Below are positions 54,672-62,198 of a DNA stretch of 64,000 nt, in pieces. How positions within the stretch are numbered: the first letter of the stretch is position 1; the number at the start of each line of letters is the position of its first letter. The translations under genes were made by a program, and so were the position numbers. The DNA lies in the NCBI GenBank assembly GCA_963726615.1, contig CAVSCX010000001.1:88320-152319 (forward strand), in the 5' to 3' direction. The stretch is from CAWDZK01 sp963726615. GTDB taxonomy: Bacteria > Actinomycetota > Actinomycetes > JACCUZ01. The notes beneath the pieces were generated by a model that was not told where the DNA came from, ran no database searches, and saw only the letters and a program-made list of their open reading frames with translations.

Positions 54672-55685
54672 TCAGGGTGCCTCGGCCCGGAGGTACTCGG
54701 CGGTGGAGAGGTCGGTGACGAGCGTGTTGATCCATCCGCCCACGAGTGCGGCGCGCACGGACTCTCGCTTGCGCGCTCCCCCGGCGACCCCGATCCGGCG
54801 GGGGATCCGGCGCAGCGTGTCGGCGTCGATGCCGACGACGCGGTCGTCGAGGGTTGTGACCGCTCGGCCGTCGGCGTCGAAGTACCGCATGCAGATGTCG
54901 CCGACGGCCCCCGCGGCGCGCAGCTGCGCTTCCTCGTCCTCGCCGATGGAGTTGCCGCTCGCCCGCAACAGCGGTGACGGGGTCAGGCTGCCGACCCCGG
55001 CGAGCAGCGTGGTCAGGTGCGGGAAGCGCTCGAGCGTGGACATGATGGTCGCGTCGCGCCGCAGAGCTGCTCCCGTGTCGCTGCTGGCGACGAGCCCGGG
55101 GGCGGACAGGTAGACGGGGGTGGCTCCGGTCAGGTGCGCCAGCCGTCCGGTGAGCCGCGTCGCGTGCGCCTGCGCGGCCACCACGCCGGCCCCGCCGAGG
55201 ACCTGCACGACCTCCTCGGCGCCGTGCCCGCTCCGGGGTCGCATCGAGTCGACCGTGGCGAGAAGCGCGGAGCTCCAGGAGGAGATCCCGATCCGCTCAC
55301 CGCCGATCACCGTCGTCTCCAGATAGCTCGCCGCGACCGACCCGAGGGCCGGCGTCAGCGCAGCCTCCTCGACCAGGTCGCCGGTGTCCGCGACGACGAC
55401 CTCGCGGACGCCGTAGCGACGCTCGATCTCCTCCTCGAGCTGGGCGTAGACCCCACGGGGTGTCAGCACGCTCGTCCGGACGATGCCGACCGCCACGGCC
55501 TTCTTGAGCAGCCGCGACACGCGTGGCTGGGAGATGTTGAGCCGCTCGGCGATCTCCGGCTGCCGCACCGCCTGCTCGTGGTAGAGCCGGGCCACCTTCG
55601 TCATCAGGCGGATGTCCTCGGTCCCCATGCTGGCCACATCGAGCGAGGGCCCGGCACCTCCGGTGCCCCGCGGCGTCTCAGTCAT
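54672..55685 (-). CDS. SorC-family sugar-binding transcriptional regulator
   Basis: 337 aa from the ATG at 55685 (GAGAGGG upstream). The N-terminal helix-turn-helix is AVRQPEIAERLNISQPRVSR (about 38-57). The large SorC sugar-phosphate-binding domain follows: GVREVVVADTGDLVEEA, VIGGERIGISSWSSALLATV, VVQVLGGAGVV, and the closing VGIDADTLRRIPRRIGVAGG. The C-terminal strand ILVTD-like NTLVTDLSTAEYL is typical. Located between the two sugar operons and carrying operator-like repeats on both sides, it most likely controls both. Confidence 0.88.
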   Translation of the reverse strand: MTETPRGTGGAGPSLDVASMGTEDIRLMTKVARLYHEQAVRQPEIAERLNISQPRVSRLLKKAVAVGIVRTSVLTPRGVYAQLEEEIERRYGVREVVVADTGDLVEEAALTPALGSVAASYLETTVIGGERIGISSWSSALLATVDSMRPRSGHGAEEVVQVLGGAGVVAAQAHATRLTGRLAHLTGATPVYLSAPGLVASSDTGAALRRDATIMSTLERFPHLTTLLAGVGSLTPSPLLRASGNSIGEDEEAQLRAAGAVGDICMRYFDADGRAVTTLDDRVVGIDADTLRRIPRRIGVAGGARKRESVRAALVGGWINTLVTDLSTAEYLRAEAP

Positions 55686-55755
55686 CCGTTCCCTCTCCAC
55701 GATTCCGGGAGCCCCGGTTCGACAGTCGCGCCGGCCCGCTGTGCGCTGCCGATGA

Positions 55756-55769
55756 GAATGAATATTCAC
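55756..55769. promoter_or_regulatory. SorC-type operator, copy between regulator and transketolase
   Basis: GAATGAATATTCAC contains the perfect palindrome TGAATATTCA (55759-55768). It is 71 bases from the regulator start and 62 from the transketolase start, just before a TTGACT -35 box. Confidence 0.6.
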
Positions 55770-55771
55770 TA

Positions 55772-55800
55772 TTGACTCGGCTGGGGCAAGCGGGCATGCT
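55772..55800 (+). promoter_or_regulatory. candidate promoter of the transketolase-ABC operon
   Basis: TTGACT (55772-55777) and CATGCT (55795-55800) are 17 bases apart. The -10 is weak. It directly follows the operator-like palindrome. Confidence 0.4.
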
Positions 55801-55828
55801 GTGCCCGACTGCAAACGTAGTCAGTACT

Positions 55829-55842
55829 GAATGGATATGCAG
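55829..55842. promoter_or_regulatory. possible third SorC-type operator over the transketolase start
   Basis: GAATGGATATGCAG, similar to the two sites at 54518 and 55756 (about 11 of 14), overlaps the start codon at 55831. It might be chance. Confidence 0.3.
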
Positions 55843-56724
55843 ACGATGCTTCGAGCGGATCCCGACCAGACAGCCGCCTGGCGTGCAGTGCGTACGCGGG
55901 TGGAGTCCGATCCCGCGGACACCGGTGCGCTCCTGGCGTCGGCCGCGGACTCGTCGAGGGCGCGCGTCCTGCAGATGGTGAGCGCGGCCAAACTGGGCCA
56001 CCTCGGGGGAGACCTTTCCATCCTCGACGTGCTCACGACGCTGTACGGCGCAGTCCTGCGGATCGACCCGCAGGATCCGACCTGGGCGGACCGCGACCGC
56101 CTGATCATGAGCAAAGGGCACTGCTCGGAGGCCCTCTACGCCACCCTGGCGTGGGCCGGCTACTTCTCCACCGACGAGCTGGAGACCTTCAACCGGCCGG
56201 GGTCCGCACTCAACGGTCACCCCAACCGGAACACCGTGCCCGGGGTCGAGACGAACACCGGTGCGTTGGGGCACGGCCTGCCTGTCGCCGTCGGGTGCGC
56301 CGTCGGCGCCCGGCTCCGCGGCTCGTCGTCTCGCGTCTACGTCGTCCTCGGCGACGGCGAGCTGCAGGAAGGAAGCAACTGGGAGGCGGTCATGACCGCT
56401 GCGCACCGCGGCCTGGACAACGTGACCGCTGTCGTCGACCGCAACCGGCTGCAGCAGGGCGCCCGGACCGAGGCGACCGCGACGCTGGACCCGCTGGGAG
56501 ACAAGTGGGCCGCCTTCGGTTGGCACGTCGTCGAGGTCGACGGTCACGACCACCTCGCGCTGCGCAACGCGCTGATGTCGACGTCGGCCGGCCAGCCCAC
56601 CTGCGTCATCGCCAACACCACCAAGGGCAAGGGAGTGAGCTTCATGGAGGACCGCGTCGAGTGGCACCACAAGGTGCCGACCGCGGAGCAGCTCACGGCC
56701 GCGCTCGAGGAGCTCGCGCGATGA
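55831..56724 (+). CDS. transketolase, N-terminal (TPP-binding) subunit
   Basis: 297 aa. The start is the ATG at 55831; further in-frame ATG codons follow at 55837 and 55846, and no ribosome site is clear. TPP features: AKLGHLGGDLS, SKGHCSEALY, GALGHGLPVA (conserved His residues), and GDGELQEGSNWEAVMTAA (residues about 172-189) with the Mg-binding Asp and Asn. It is the first half of a split transketolase, with the other half directly downstream. Candidate AptA of an apulose-4-phosphate transketolase, as judged by neighbours. Confidence 0.88.
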   Translation: MDMQTMLRADPDQTAAWRAVRTRVESDPADTGALLASAADSSRARVLQMVSAAKLGHLGGDLSILDVLTTLYGAVLRIDPQDPTWADRDRLIMSKGHCSEALYATLAWAGYFSTDELETFNRPGSALNGHPNRNTVPGVETNTGALGHGLPVAVGCAVGARLRGSSSRVYVVLGDGELQEGSNWEAVMTAAHRGLDNVTAVVDRNRLQQGARTEATATLDPLGDKWAAFGWHVVEVDGHDHLALRNALMSTSAGQPTCVIANTTKGKGVSFMEDRVEWHHKVPTAEQLTAALEELAR

Positions 56725-57686
56725 CCGCCGTCCCCGCCCTCGACGCGCCGACGTTCGACTGCAGGCAGACCTTCGCCGAGACGCTGATCGCTCTCGCCCG
56801 CGCCGACAGCAGAATCGTCGCGGTCGCCAACGACTCCGTGGGGTCGTCGAACCTCACGGCATTCGGGCAGGAGTTCCCCGACCGCCTCATCAACGTCGGC
56901 ATCGCGGAGCAGAACATGGTCGGGGTCGGAGCCGGCCTCGCCAACTCGGGGCTCATTCCCTTCGTCTGCGCCGCCGGCCCGTTCCTCACCGGCCGCGCCA
57001 CCGAGCAGATCAAGACCGACGTGGCCTACAGCCGGCAGCCGGTGATCCTGTGCGGGATGAGCCCGGGCATGGCCTACGGCGAGCTCGGGCCCACGCACCA
57101 CTCCATCGAGGATCTGTCCTGGATGCGAGCCGTCGCCGGTCTCGACGTCCTCGTCCCCGCCGACCCCGACCAGACGCGGGCCGCCGTGACCTGGGCCGCG
57201 GGCGCCGGACGGCCGGTCTACATGCGGGTTGCTCGCCACAAGATTCCTGCTGTCAGCGACGCCGCCGACCCGTTCGTCTTCGGCCGGGCCGACGTCCTAC
57301 GGGCAGGTGTCGACGCGACCGTGCTCGCCACCGGGACGCTCGTGAGCCGCGCGCTGGCCGCGGCGGAGCTGCTTGCCGCCGACGGGCTGGACGTGCGTGT
57401 CGTCAACGTCTCGACGATCAGCCCCCTCGACGAGGAGGTCGTCGTGGCGGCCGCCAGGGAGACCGGGTTCCTGGTGACCGCCGAGGAGGCGACCACCACA
57501 GGAGGTCTGGGCGCCGCAGTCGGCGAGGTCGTCCTGCGCACCCACCCGGTCCGGGTGCGCATGCTTGGGGTTCCCCGTCAGTTCGCCCCGACAGGGAACA
57601 ACGAATTCCTGCTCGAGACGTTCGGGCTGACCGCCGCCGGGATCGCCGGCGTCGTCCGCAAGATGCATGTCGTCGGCCAGTCATGA
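56721..57686 (+). CDS. transketolase, C-terminal subunit
   Basis: 321 aa, ATG overlapping the previous stop (ATGA). The pyrimidine-binding domain has GIAEQNMVGVGAGLA (catalytic Glu, about residue 62), GELGPTHHSIEDLSWMRAV, and VLVPADPDQTRAA. The C-terminal domain follows (VLATGTLVSRALAAAELLA, VTAEEATTTGGLG). It pairs with the N-terminal subunit to transfer a two-carbon unit from a ketose phosphate. The pathway from ABC import, isomerase and kinase ends at this step. Candidate AptB by context. Confidence 0.88.
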   Translation: MTAVPALDAPTFDCRQTFAETLIALARADSRIVAVANDSVGSSNLTAFGQEFPDRLINVGIAEQNMVGVGAGLANSGLIPFVCAAGPFLTGRATEQIKTDVAYSRQPVILCGMSPGMAYGELGPTHHSIEDLSWMRAVAGLDVLVPADPDQTRAAVTWAAGAGRPVYMRVARHKIPAVSDAADPFVFGRADVLRAGVDATVLATGTLVSRALAAAELLAADGLDVRVVNVSTISPLDEEVVVAAARETGFLVTAEEATTTGGLGAAVGEVVLRTHPVRVRMLGVPRQFAPTGNNEFLLETFGLTAAGIAGVVRKMHVVGQS

Positions 57687-58375
57687 GGCGCGTCACACCC
57701 CGAGGGCTGCTGTCTGCCGGCGCGAGGCGTGCCGGAGTCGCGCTCGCATCCGTTGCGGTGGTGCTGGCGACGGCTGCCTGCTCGGTCCCTGGCGTGTACG
57801 TCGTCGAGACGGCCGGTGGGTCGGACGCTCCGAAGTCGGGCGCCTCCGCCAAGTTCGACCCCACGACGTACGCGGAGAAGATCTGGGACGCCAAGGTGGT
57901 GCCCACTGCAACCGAGGACGCGGTTGACGCCGTCACGCTCTTGCCGGCTCTTCAGGCGGACAGCGTGGGTGCCAGCGAGCAGTACGGCAAGCAGGCGGGT
58001 TCTGGTGCCCCGTATGCCTTCCTGGTCAAGGGCTCCGGCACGGTCACGGCCGTGAGCAAGGGGAACGAGGTCGGCAGCATCCAGGTGGAGGTCGCCGATG
58101 TCGGGAAGACCGACGTCAATCTCGCCGTCGGACCCGCGTTTGTCGGTACGGCTGTCCGCGACGCGGTCGGGTTCATCGACTTCGGCCAGTTCACCAACCA
58201 GATCGACTACGCCGACGCGGCTACCGCCCTCAACACCAAGGTGAAGACGACCGTGGTGAGCGGGCTGGACCTGACCACCATCAAGGGCAAGCAGGTCACC
58301 TTCACAGGCGCCTTTCAGCTGCTCGACCCGTCCAGCGTGCTGATCACTCCCATCACGCTTCAGGTCGCGCCGTGA
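57683..58375 (+). CDS. DUF2291 family lipoprotein
   Basis: 230 aa, ATG overlapping the transketolase stop. Signal with lipobox: VVLATAACSVPG, Cys near residue 33. DUF2291 members regularly sit beside ribose-type ABC transporters. Characteristic segments here are FDPTTYAEKIWDAKVVP and GPAFVGTAVRDAVGFIDFGQ, then TNQIDYADAATALNTKV. Anchored outside the membrane, it may help sugar uptake or transporter assembly. Its biochemical role is unknown. Its start and end overlap its neighbours. Confidence 0.85.
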   Translation: MRRVTPRGLLSAGARRAGVALASVAVVLATAACSVPGVYVVETAGGSDAPKSGASAKFDPTTYAEKIWDAKVVPTATEDAVDAVTLLPALQADSVGASEQYGKQAGSGAPYAFLVKGSGTVTAVSKGNEVGSIQVEVADVGKTDVNLAVGPAFVGTAVRDAVGFIDFGQFTNQIDYADAATALNTKVKTTVVSGLDLTTIKGKQVTFTGAFQLLDPSSVLITPITLQVAP

Positions 58376-59931
58376 GCGCGTCGGTGGTCGACGTGGGTGA
58401 CTGGGATCAGGACGCACCTGCGGTGCTGATCGCAGAGGACGTAGCGAAGTCCTACGGCGGGGCACACGCCCTGCGAGGAGTGAGCTTCAAGGCACGCACC
58501 GGTGCCGTGAACGTCCTGGTGGGGGAGAACGGTGCGGGCAAGTCGACCTTGATGAAGATCCTCAGTGGTGCGGAGCAGGCCACCCGGGGTCGGGTCCTGC
58601 TCGACGGAGAGGTCGTCGAGTTCCGCAGTCCGCGAGAGGCGATGGCTCGCGGGATCGGCATCATCCATCAAGAGCTCAGCCTGTTTCCCAACCTCAGCGT
58701 CGCGGACAACATCTTCGCCGGCCGTGAGCTGCACAACCGCGCACACGTCACCGACGTGCAGGAGCATCGCAAGCAGACGAGAGCCGCCTTGTCGCGGCTT
58801 CGTCAGGAGGTCGACTCGGACACCCTGGTCGGCGATCTGCCCATCGGTACGCAACAGCTGGTGGAGATCGCCCGGGTCCTGTCGCAGGACGTGCGCATCC
58901 TCATCATGGACGAGCCGACGTCGGCGCTGAGCAACGCCGAGGTGGACGTGCTGTTCGACGTGATGGAGGACCTGCGCAAGCAAGGCGTCACGATCATCTA
59001 CATCTCGCACAAGCTCGACGAGTTCCGGCGCATCGGCGACTACGTGACCGTTCTGCGAGACGGAGAGGTCGTCGCCGAAGCGCCGATGACCCAGACCGAC
59101 ACGGCCTGGATCGTGCAGCAGATGGTCGGGCGCAGCCAGAGCAGCCTCTTCACGCGGTCCTCCAGCACCCTCGGCGACGTGATCCTGCAGGTCGACGGCC
59201 TCACGGTCCCCGGGAAGCCGACAGCCTTGGTGAACGACGTCTCGTTCGACGTGAAGGCGGGCGAGATCGTCGGCATCTACGGGCTCATGGGGGCCGGGCG
59301 CACCGAGCTGATGGAGGCCCTCATCGGGACCCGGAGTCGTTCGGCCGGCACGATCCGGATGGACGGCAAGGAGGCCAAAGACGACCGGGTCTCCAGCCGC
59401 CTCGCCATGGGCCTCGCCTTGGTCCCGGAGGACCGGCAGCGCGACGGTCTCGTCCAAGTGCTCTCCGTCCGGGCCAACGTGCTGCTCGCCGTCGTGGGCA
59501 GCCTGACCCAGCGGCTGCTGCTGTCCGGCGTGCGCGAGCGTTCGGTGGCCAACGAGCAGGTCGAGGACCTGCGCATCAAGATTCCGGGTGTCGACGCGCA
59601 GGTGACCGAGCTGAGCGGTGGCAACCAGCAGAAGGTCGTGCTGGCCCGTGCCCTGTTGACCAAGCCCAAGATCCTGCTGCTCGACGAGCCCACCCGTGGG
59701 ATCGATGTCGGGGCCAAGACCGAGATCTTCCGCATCATGAGCGGTCTGGCGGATGCGGGTCTGGGCGTCCTGTTCGTCAGCTCTGAGCTGGCCGAGGTGA
59801 TGGGCATGGCTGACCGCGTGCTGGTCATGGCCAGGGGTCACATCACCGCCGATCTGCCACGCGACGAGGTCACCGAGGAGCTGCTCGTCAGTGCCTCGGC
59901 CGCCTCCCCGGCCATGAAGGTGAGCGAATGA
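58372..59931 (+). CDS. sugar ABC transporter ATP-binding protein (two-domain, RbsA-like)
   Basis: 519 aa from the GTG at 58372. First ATPase: Walker A GENGAGKST (about 45-53) and VRILIMDEPTSALSN; the first signature is degenerate (LPIGTQQLVEIARVLS). The second: IYGLMGAGRTELMEAL (degenerate Walker A, as usual in RbsA), LSGGNQQKVVLARALL, and ILLLDEPTRGID. This asymmetry is the RbsA/XylG/MglA pattern. It energises sugar uptake with the permease it overlaps (ATGA). Codons such as GCA, TTG and ACA are more frequent than in neighbouring genes. Confidence 0.93.
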   Translation: MSASVVDVGDWDQDAPAVLIAEDVAKSYGGAHALRGVSFKARTGAVNVLVGENGAGKSTLMKILSGAEQATRGRVLLDGEVVEFRSPREAMARGIGIIHQELSLFPNLSVADNIFAGRELHNRAHVTDVQEHRKQTRAALSRLRQEVDSDTLVGDLPIGTQQLVEIARVLSQDVRILIMDEPTSALSNAEVDVLFDVMEDLRKQGVTIIYISHKLDEFRRIGDYVTVLRDGEVVAEAPMTQTDTAWIVQQMVGRSQSSLFTRSSSTLGDVILQVDGLTVPGKPTALVNDVSFDVKAGEIVGIYGLMGAGRTELMEALIGTRSRSAGTIRMDGKEAKDDRVSSRLAMGLALVPEDRQRDGLVQVLSVRANVLLAVVGSLTQRLLLSGVRERSVANEQVEDLRIKIPGVDAQVTELSGGNQQKVVLARALLTKPKILLLDEPTRGIDVGAKTEIFRIMSGLADAGLGVLFVSSELAEVMGMADRVLVMARGHITADLPRDEVTEELLVSASAASPAMKVSE

Positions 59932-60998
59932 GTACCAGGATCGACGACGGAGTCAAGACCCCGAGTCCCACTGAGGAACGCCGTCAGCCGAGCACCGGAG
60001 CCCGCCTGGCGATGCTGCTGCTCGAGGGGCGGACGCTCATCGTCCTGGTGGTACTGATCGCGGTCTTCAGCGCCATCTCGAGCGACTACCTGACGCAGAG
60101 CAACCTCATCCTGATGAGCAAGCACGTCTCCATCACGGCTCTGCTCGCGATCGGGGTCACGTTCGTCATCCTCACCGGCGGGATCGACCTGTCCGTCGGT
60201 TCGATCGCCGGCCTGGCCGGGATGATCAGCGGCGGCTTGCTCTACGAGGGCCTGAAGCTGCCCGGTGGGCACACGGTCTGGTTCTCGACGTTCATGGTCC
60301 TTGCGGTCGGCATCCTCGTCGGAGCTGCTGTCGGCGCGATCAACGGCCTGCTCGTCACCAAGCTGAAGGTCGCGCCGTTCATCGCGACCCTCGGAGTCCT
60401 CTATGTCGCGAGGGGATTTGCCGACCTGCGCAGCGGCGGAGGCACGTTCCCGAACCTGGCCGGCACCCCCGCGAGACACAACACCGGCTTCGACGTCCTC
60501 GGGGTACGGAGCTGGTTCGGCGTGCCGGTGTCCATCTGGATCATGGTGGCGGTGGCGGCACTCGCCATCATCGTCACGACGAGAACGCCGTTCGGACGAC
60601 GCATCTATGCGGTGGGTGGCAATGAACGAGCCGCCGAGCTGTCCGGCATCCGCACGGCCCGGATCAAGATGGCGGCCTACATCATCTCCGGGGCCTGCGC
60701 GGCCCTGGCCGGGCTGATCCTGACCAGTGAGCTCGGTGCGGCCTACCCCGACACGGCAACCACCTTCGAGCTGAACGCGATCGCCGCCGCCGTGCTCGGT
60801 GGGACCTCTCTCTTCGGTGGCAAGGGCACGATCATCGGCACTGTCGTCGGTGCCTTCGTCATCGGCTTCCTCAGCGACGGCCTGGTCCTGGTCGGGGTGT
60901 CCGCCTTCTGGCAGCTCGTCGTGAAGGGCACCGTGATCATCTTTGCGGTGGTCCTCGAGCAGACACAGGAGCGTGTCAAAGCGCGCATGGCCACCTAG
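59928..60998 (+). CDS. sugar ABC transporter permease (RbsC-like)
   Basis: 356 aa, ATG in ATGA overlap. About ten membrane helices. Family loops: IGVTFVILTGGIDLSVGSIA (about 73-92), NGLLVTKLKVAPFIATLGVL, GRRIYAVGGNERAAELSGI and AAAVLGGTSLFGGKGTIIGT. It forms the channel for the ribose/xylose-type importer together with the RbsA-like ATPase and the SBP downstream. It is full length and unbroken, unlike the permease near 10.5 kb. Confidence 0.93.
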   Translation: MSTRIDDGVKTPSPTEERRQPSTGARLAMLLLEGRTLIVLVVLIAVFSAISSDYLTQSNLILMSKHVSITALLAIGVTFVILTGGIDLSVGSIAGLAGMISGGLLYEGLKLPGGHTVWFSTFMVLAVGILVGAAVGAINGLLVTKLKVAPFIATLGVLYVARGFADLRSGGGTFPNLAGTPARHNTGFDVLGVRSWFGVPVSIWIMVAVAALAIIVTTRTPFGRRIYAVGGNERAAELSGIRTARIKMAAYIISGACAALAGLILTSELGAAYPDTATTFELNAIAAAVLGGTSLFGGKGTIIGTVVGAFVIGFLSDGLVLVGVSAFWQLVVKGTVIIFAVVLEQTQERVKARMAT

Positions 60999-61112
60999 CA
61001 GCAGGCCGCTGTAGTCGCCAGGACGACGTCCCGGCGTGCGACGCAGCGAAAGAGTCCGCCACCCCACGACGAAGCCTTCCGTTCCTACACCTTCTCGAAA
61101 GGAAGTCCGGCT

Positions 61113-62129
61113 GTGTTCTCTTCCACCCTGCGCCGTTCCCTGGTCGGCGTGTCCGCGCTGGCCCTGGCAGCGTTGAGCCTCTCCGCATGCGGCGGCAGCT
61201 CGTCGCCCAGCACCAGCCCTGCGGCGTCCGGAAAAAGCGCGTCGTCGGCCGCGTCCGACGGCGGCTCCAAGCTCATCGTCATCATCACCCCGTCGCCCGA
61301 CAACGTGTTCTTCAAGGCCGAGCAGGTCGCCGCCGACGCAGAGGCCAAGAAGCTGGGCTACACGACGCTCGTGCTCAGCCACGACGACGACCCGACGAAG
61401 CAGAGCCAGGCGATCGACACGGCAATCTCGCGAAAGGCCGCCGCGATCATCCTGGACAACGCCGGCGCCGACGTCACGGTGACGGCTCTGCAGAAGGCGA
61501 AGGACGCGAACATCCCGAGCTTCCTGATCGACCGCGAGATCAACTCCACCGGCGTCGCCGTCTCCCAGATCGTGTCGAACAACTCCCAGGGCGCAACGCT
61601 GGGTGGGCAGGAGTTCGCGAAGCTCATGGGCCAGGACGGGGAGTACTTCGAGCTCACCGGCAAGGCGACCGACACCAATGCCGGCGTCCGGTCCAAGGGC
61701 TACCACTCGGTTCTCGACCAGCTCCCGAAGATGAAGATGGTGGCGCAGCAGAGCGCGAACTGGGACCAGACCGAGGCCCTGCAGAAGGTCCAGACGATGC
61801 TTCAGGCGCACCCGAACGTCAAGGGCATCATCGCCGGCAACGACACGATGGCCCTGGGCGCATGGGCGGCATTGAAGGCGGCCAAGAAGACGGACGTCAT
61901 CGTGACCGGGTTCGACGGCAGCCCGGACGTGGCTGCCTCGATCCTCGAGGACGGGATCAAGGCCACCGTCCTGCAGCCGGCGGCCCAGATCGCCCAGATG
62001 GCGGTGGACCAGGCGGACCAGTACATCAAGACCGGTGACACCGGTCAGCAGGAGAAGCAGTCCGTCGACTGTGTCCTGATCACGAAGGAGAACGCGGCGA
62101 AGCTGTCCGACTTCGCGCTGACGTCCTGA
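61113..62129 (+). CDS. sugar ABC transporter substrate-binding lipoprotein (RbsB-like)
   Basis: 338 aa from the GTG at 61113 (GGAAG 9 bases upstream). The lipoprotein signal ends in LSLSACGG, Cys near 28. RbsB-type fold: PSPDNVFFKAEQVAADAEAK, AAAIILDNAGADV, FLIDREINSTGVAVSQIVSN, and the hinge segment GIIAGNDTMALGAWAALKA, then VIVTGFDGSPDVAASI. It binds the sugar outside and hands it to the permease. It is last in the operon, 114 bases after the permease, and is followed by a strong terminator hairpin. Confidence 0.93.
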   Translation: MFSSTLRRSLVGVSALALAALSLSACGGSSSPSTSPAASGKSASSAASDGGSKLIVIITPSPDNVFFKAEQVAADAEAKKLGYTTLVLSHDDDPTKQSQAIDTAISRKAAAIILDNAGADVTVTALQKAKDANIPSFLIDREINSTGVAVSQIVSNNSQGATLGGQEFAKLMGQDGEYFELTGKATDTNAGVRSKGYHSVLDQLPKMKMVAQQSANWDQTEALQKVQTMLQAHPNVKGIIAGNDTMALGAWAALKAAKKTDVIVTGFDGSPDVAASILEDGIKATVLQPAAQIAQMAVDQADQYIKTGDTGQQEKQSVDCVLITKENAAKLSDFALTS

Positions 62130-62136
62130 GCAGGGG

Positions 62137-62162
62137 CGGGGACGGCTTCGGCCGTCCCCGCC
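62137..62162 (+). terminator. UUCG-loop hairpin after the ABC operon
   Basis: A perfect 11-base stem, GCGGGGACGGC (62137-62147) and GCCGTCCCCGC (62152-62162), closes a TTCG tetraloop 7 bases after the SBP stop. It is a stable terminator without a U-run, typical of high-GC genomes. Confidence 0.7.
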
Positions 62163-62198
62163 GTCCGCCGTTCGGGACCGGCCGACGACCGGAGCCGC

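Noticed and set aside
61009..61048. Possible hairpin between permease and SBP genes (gccaggacg / cgtcccggc)
   Set aside because: Arms are separated by one base and contain a mismatch; no stable loop can form as written.
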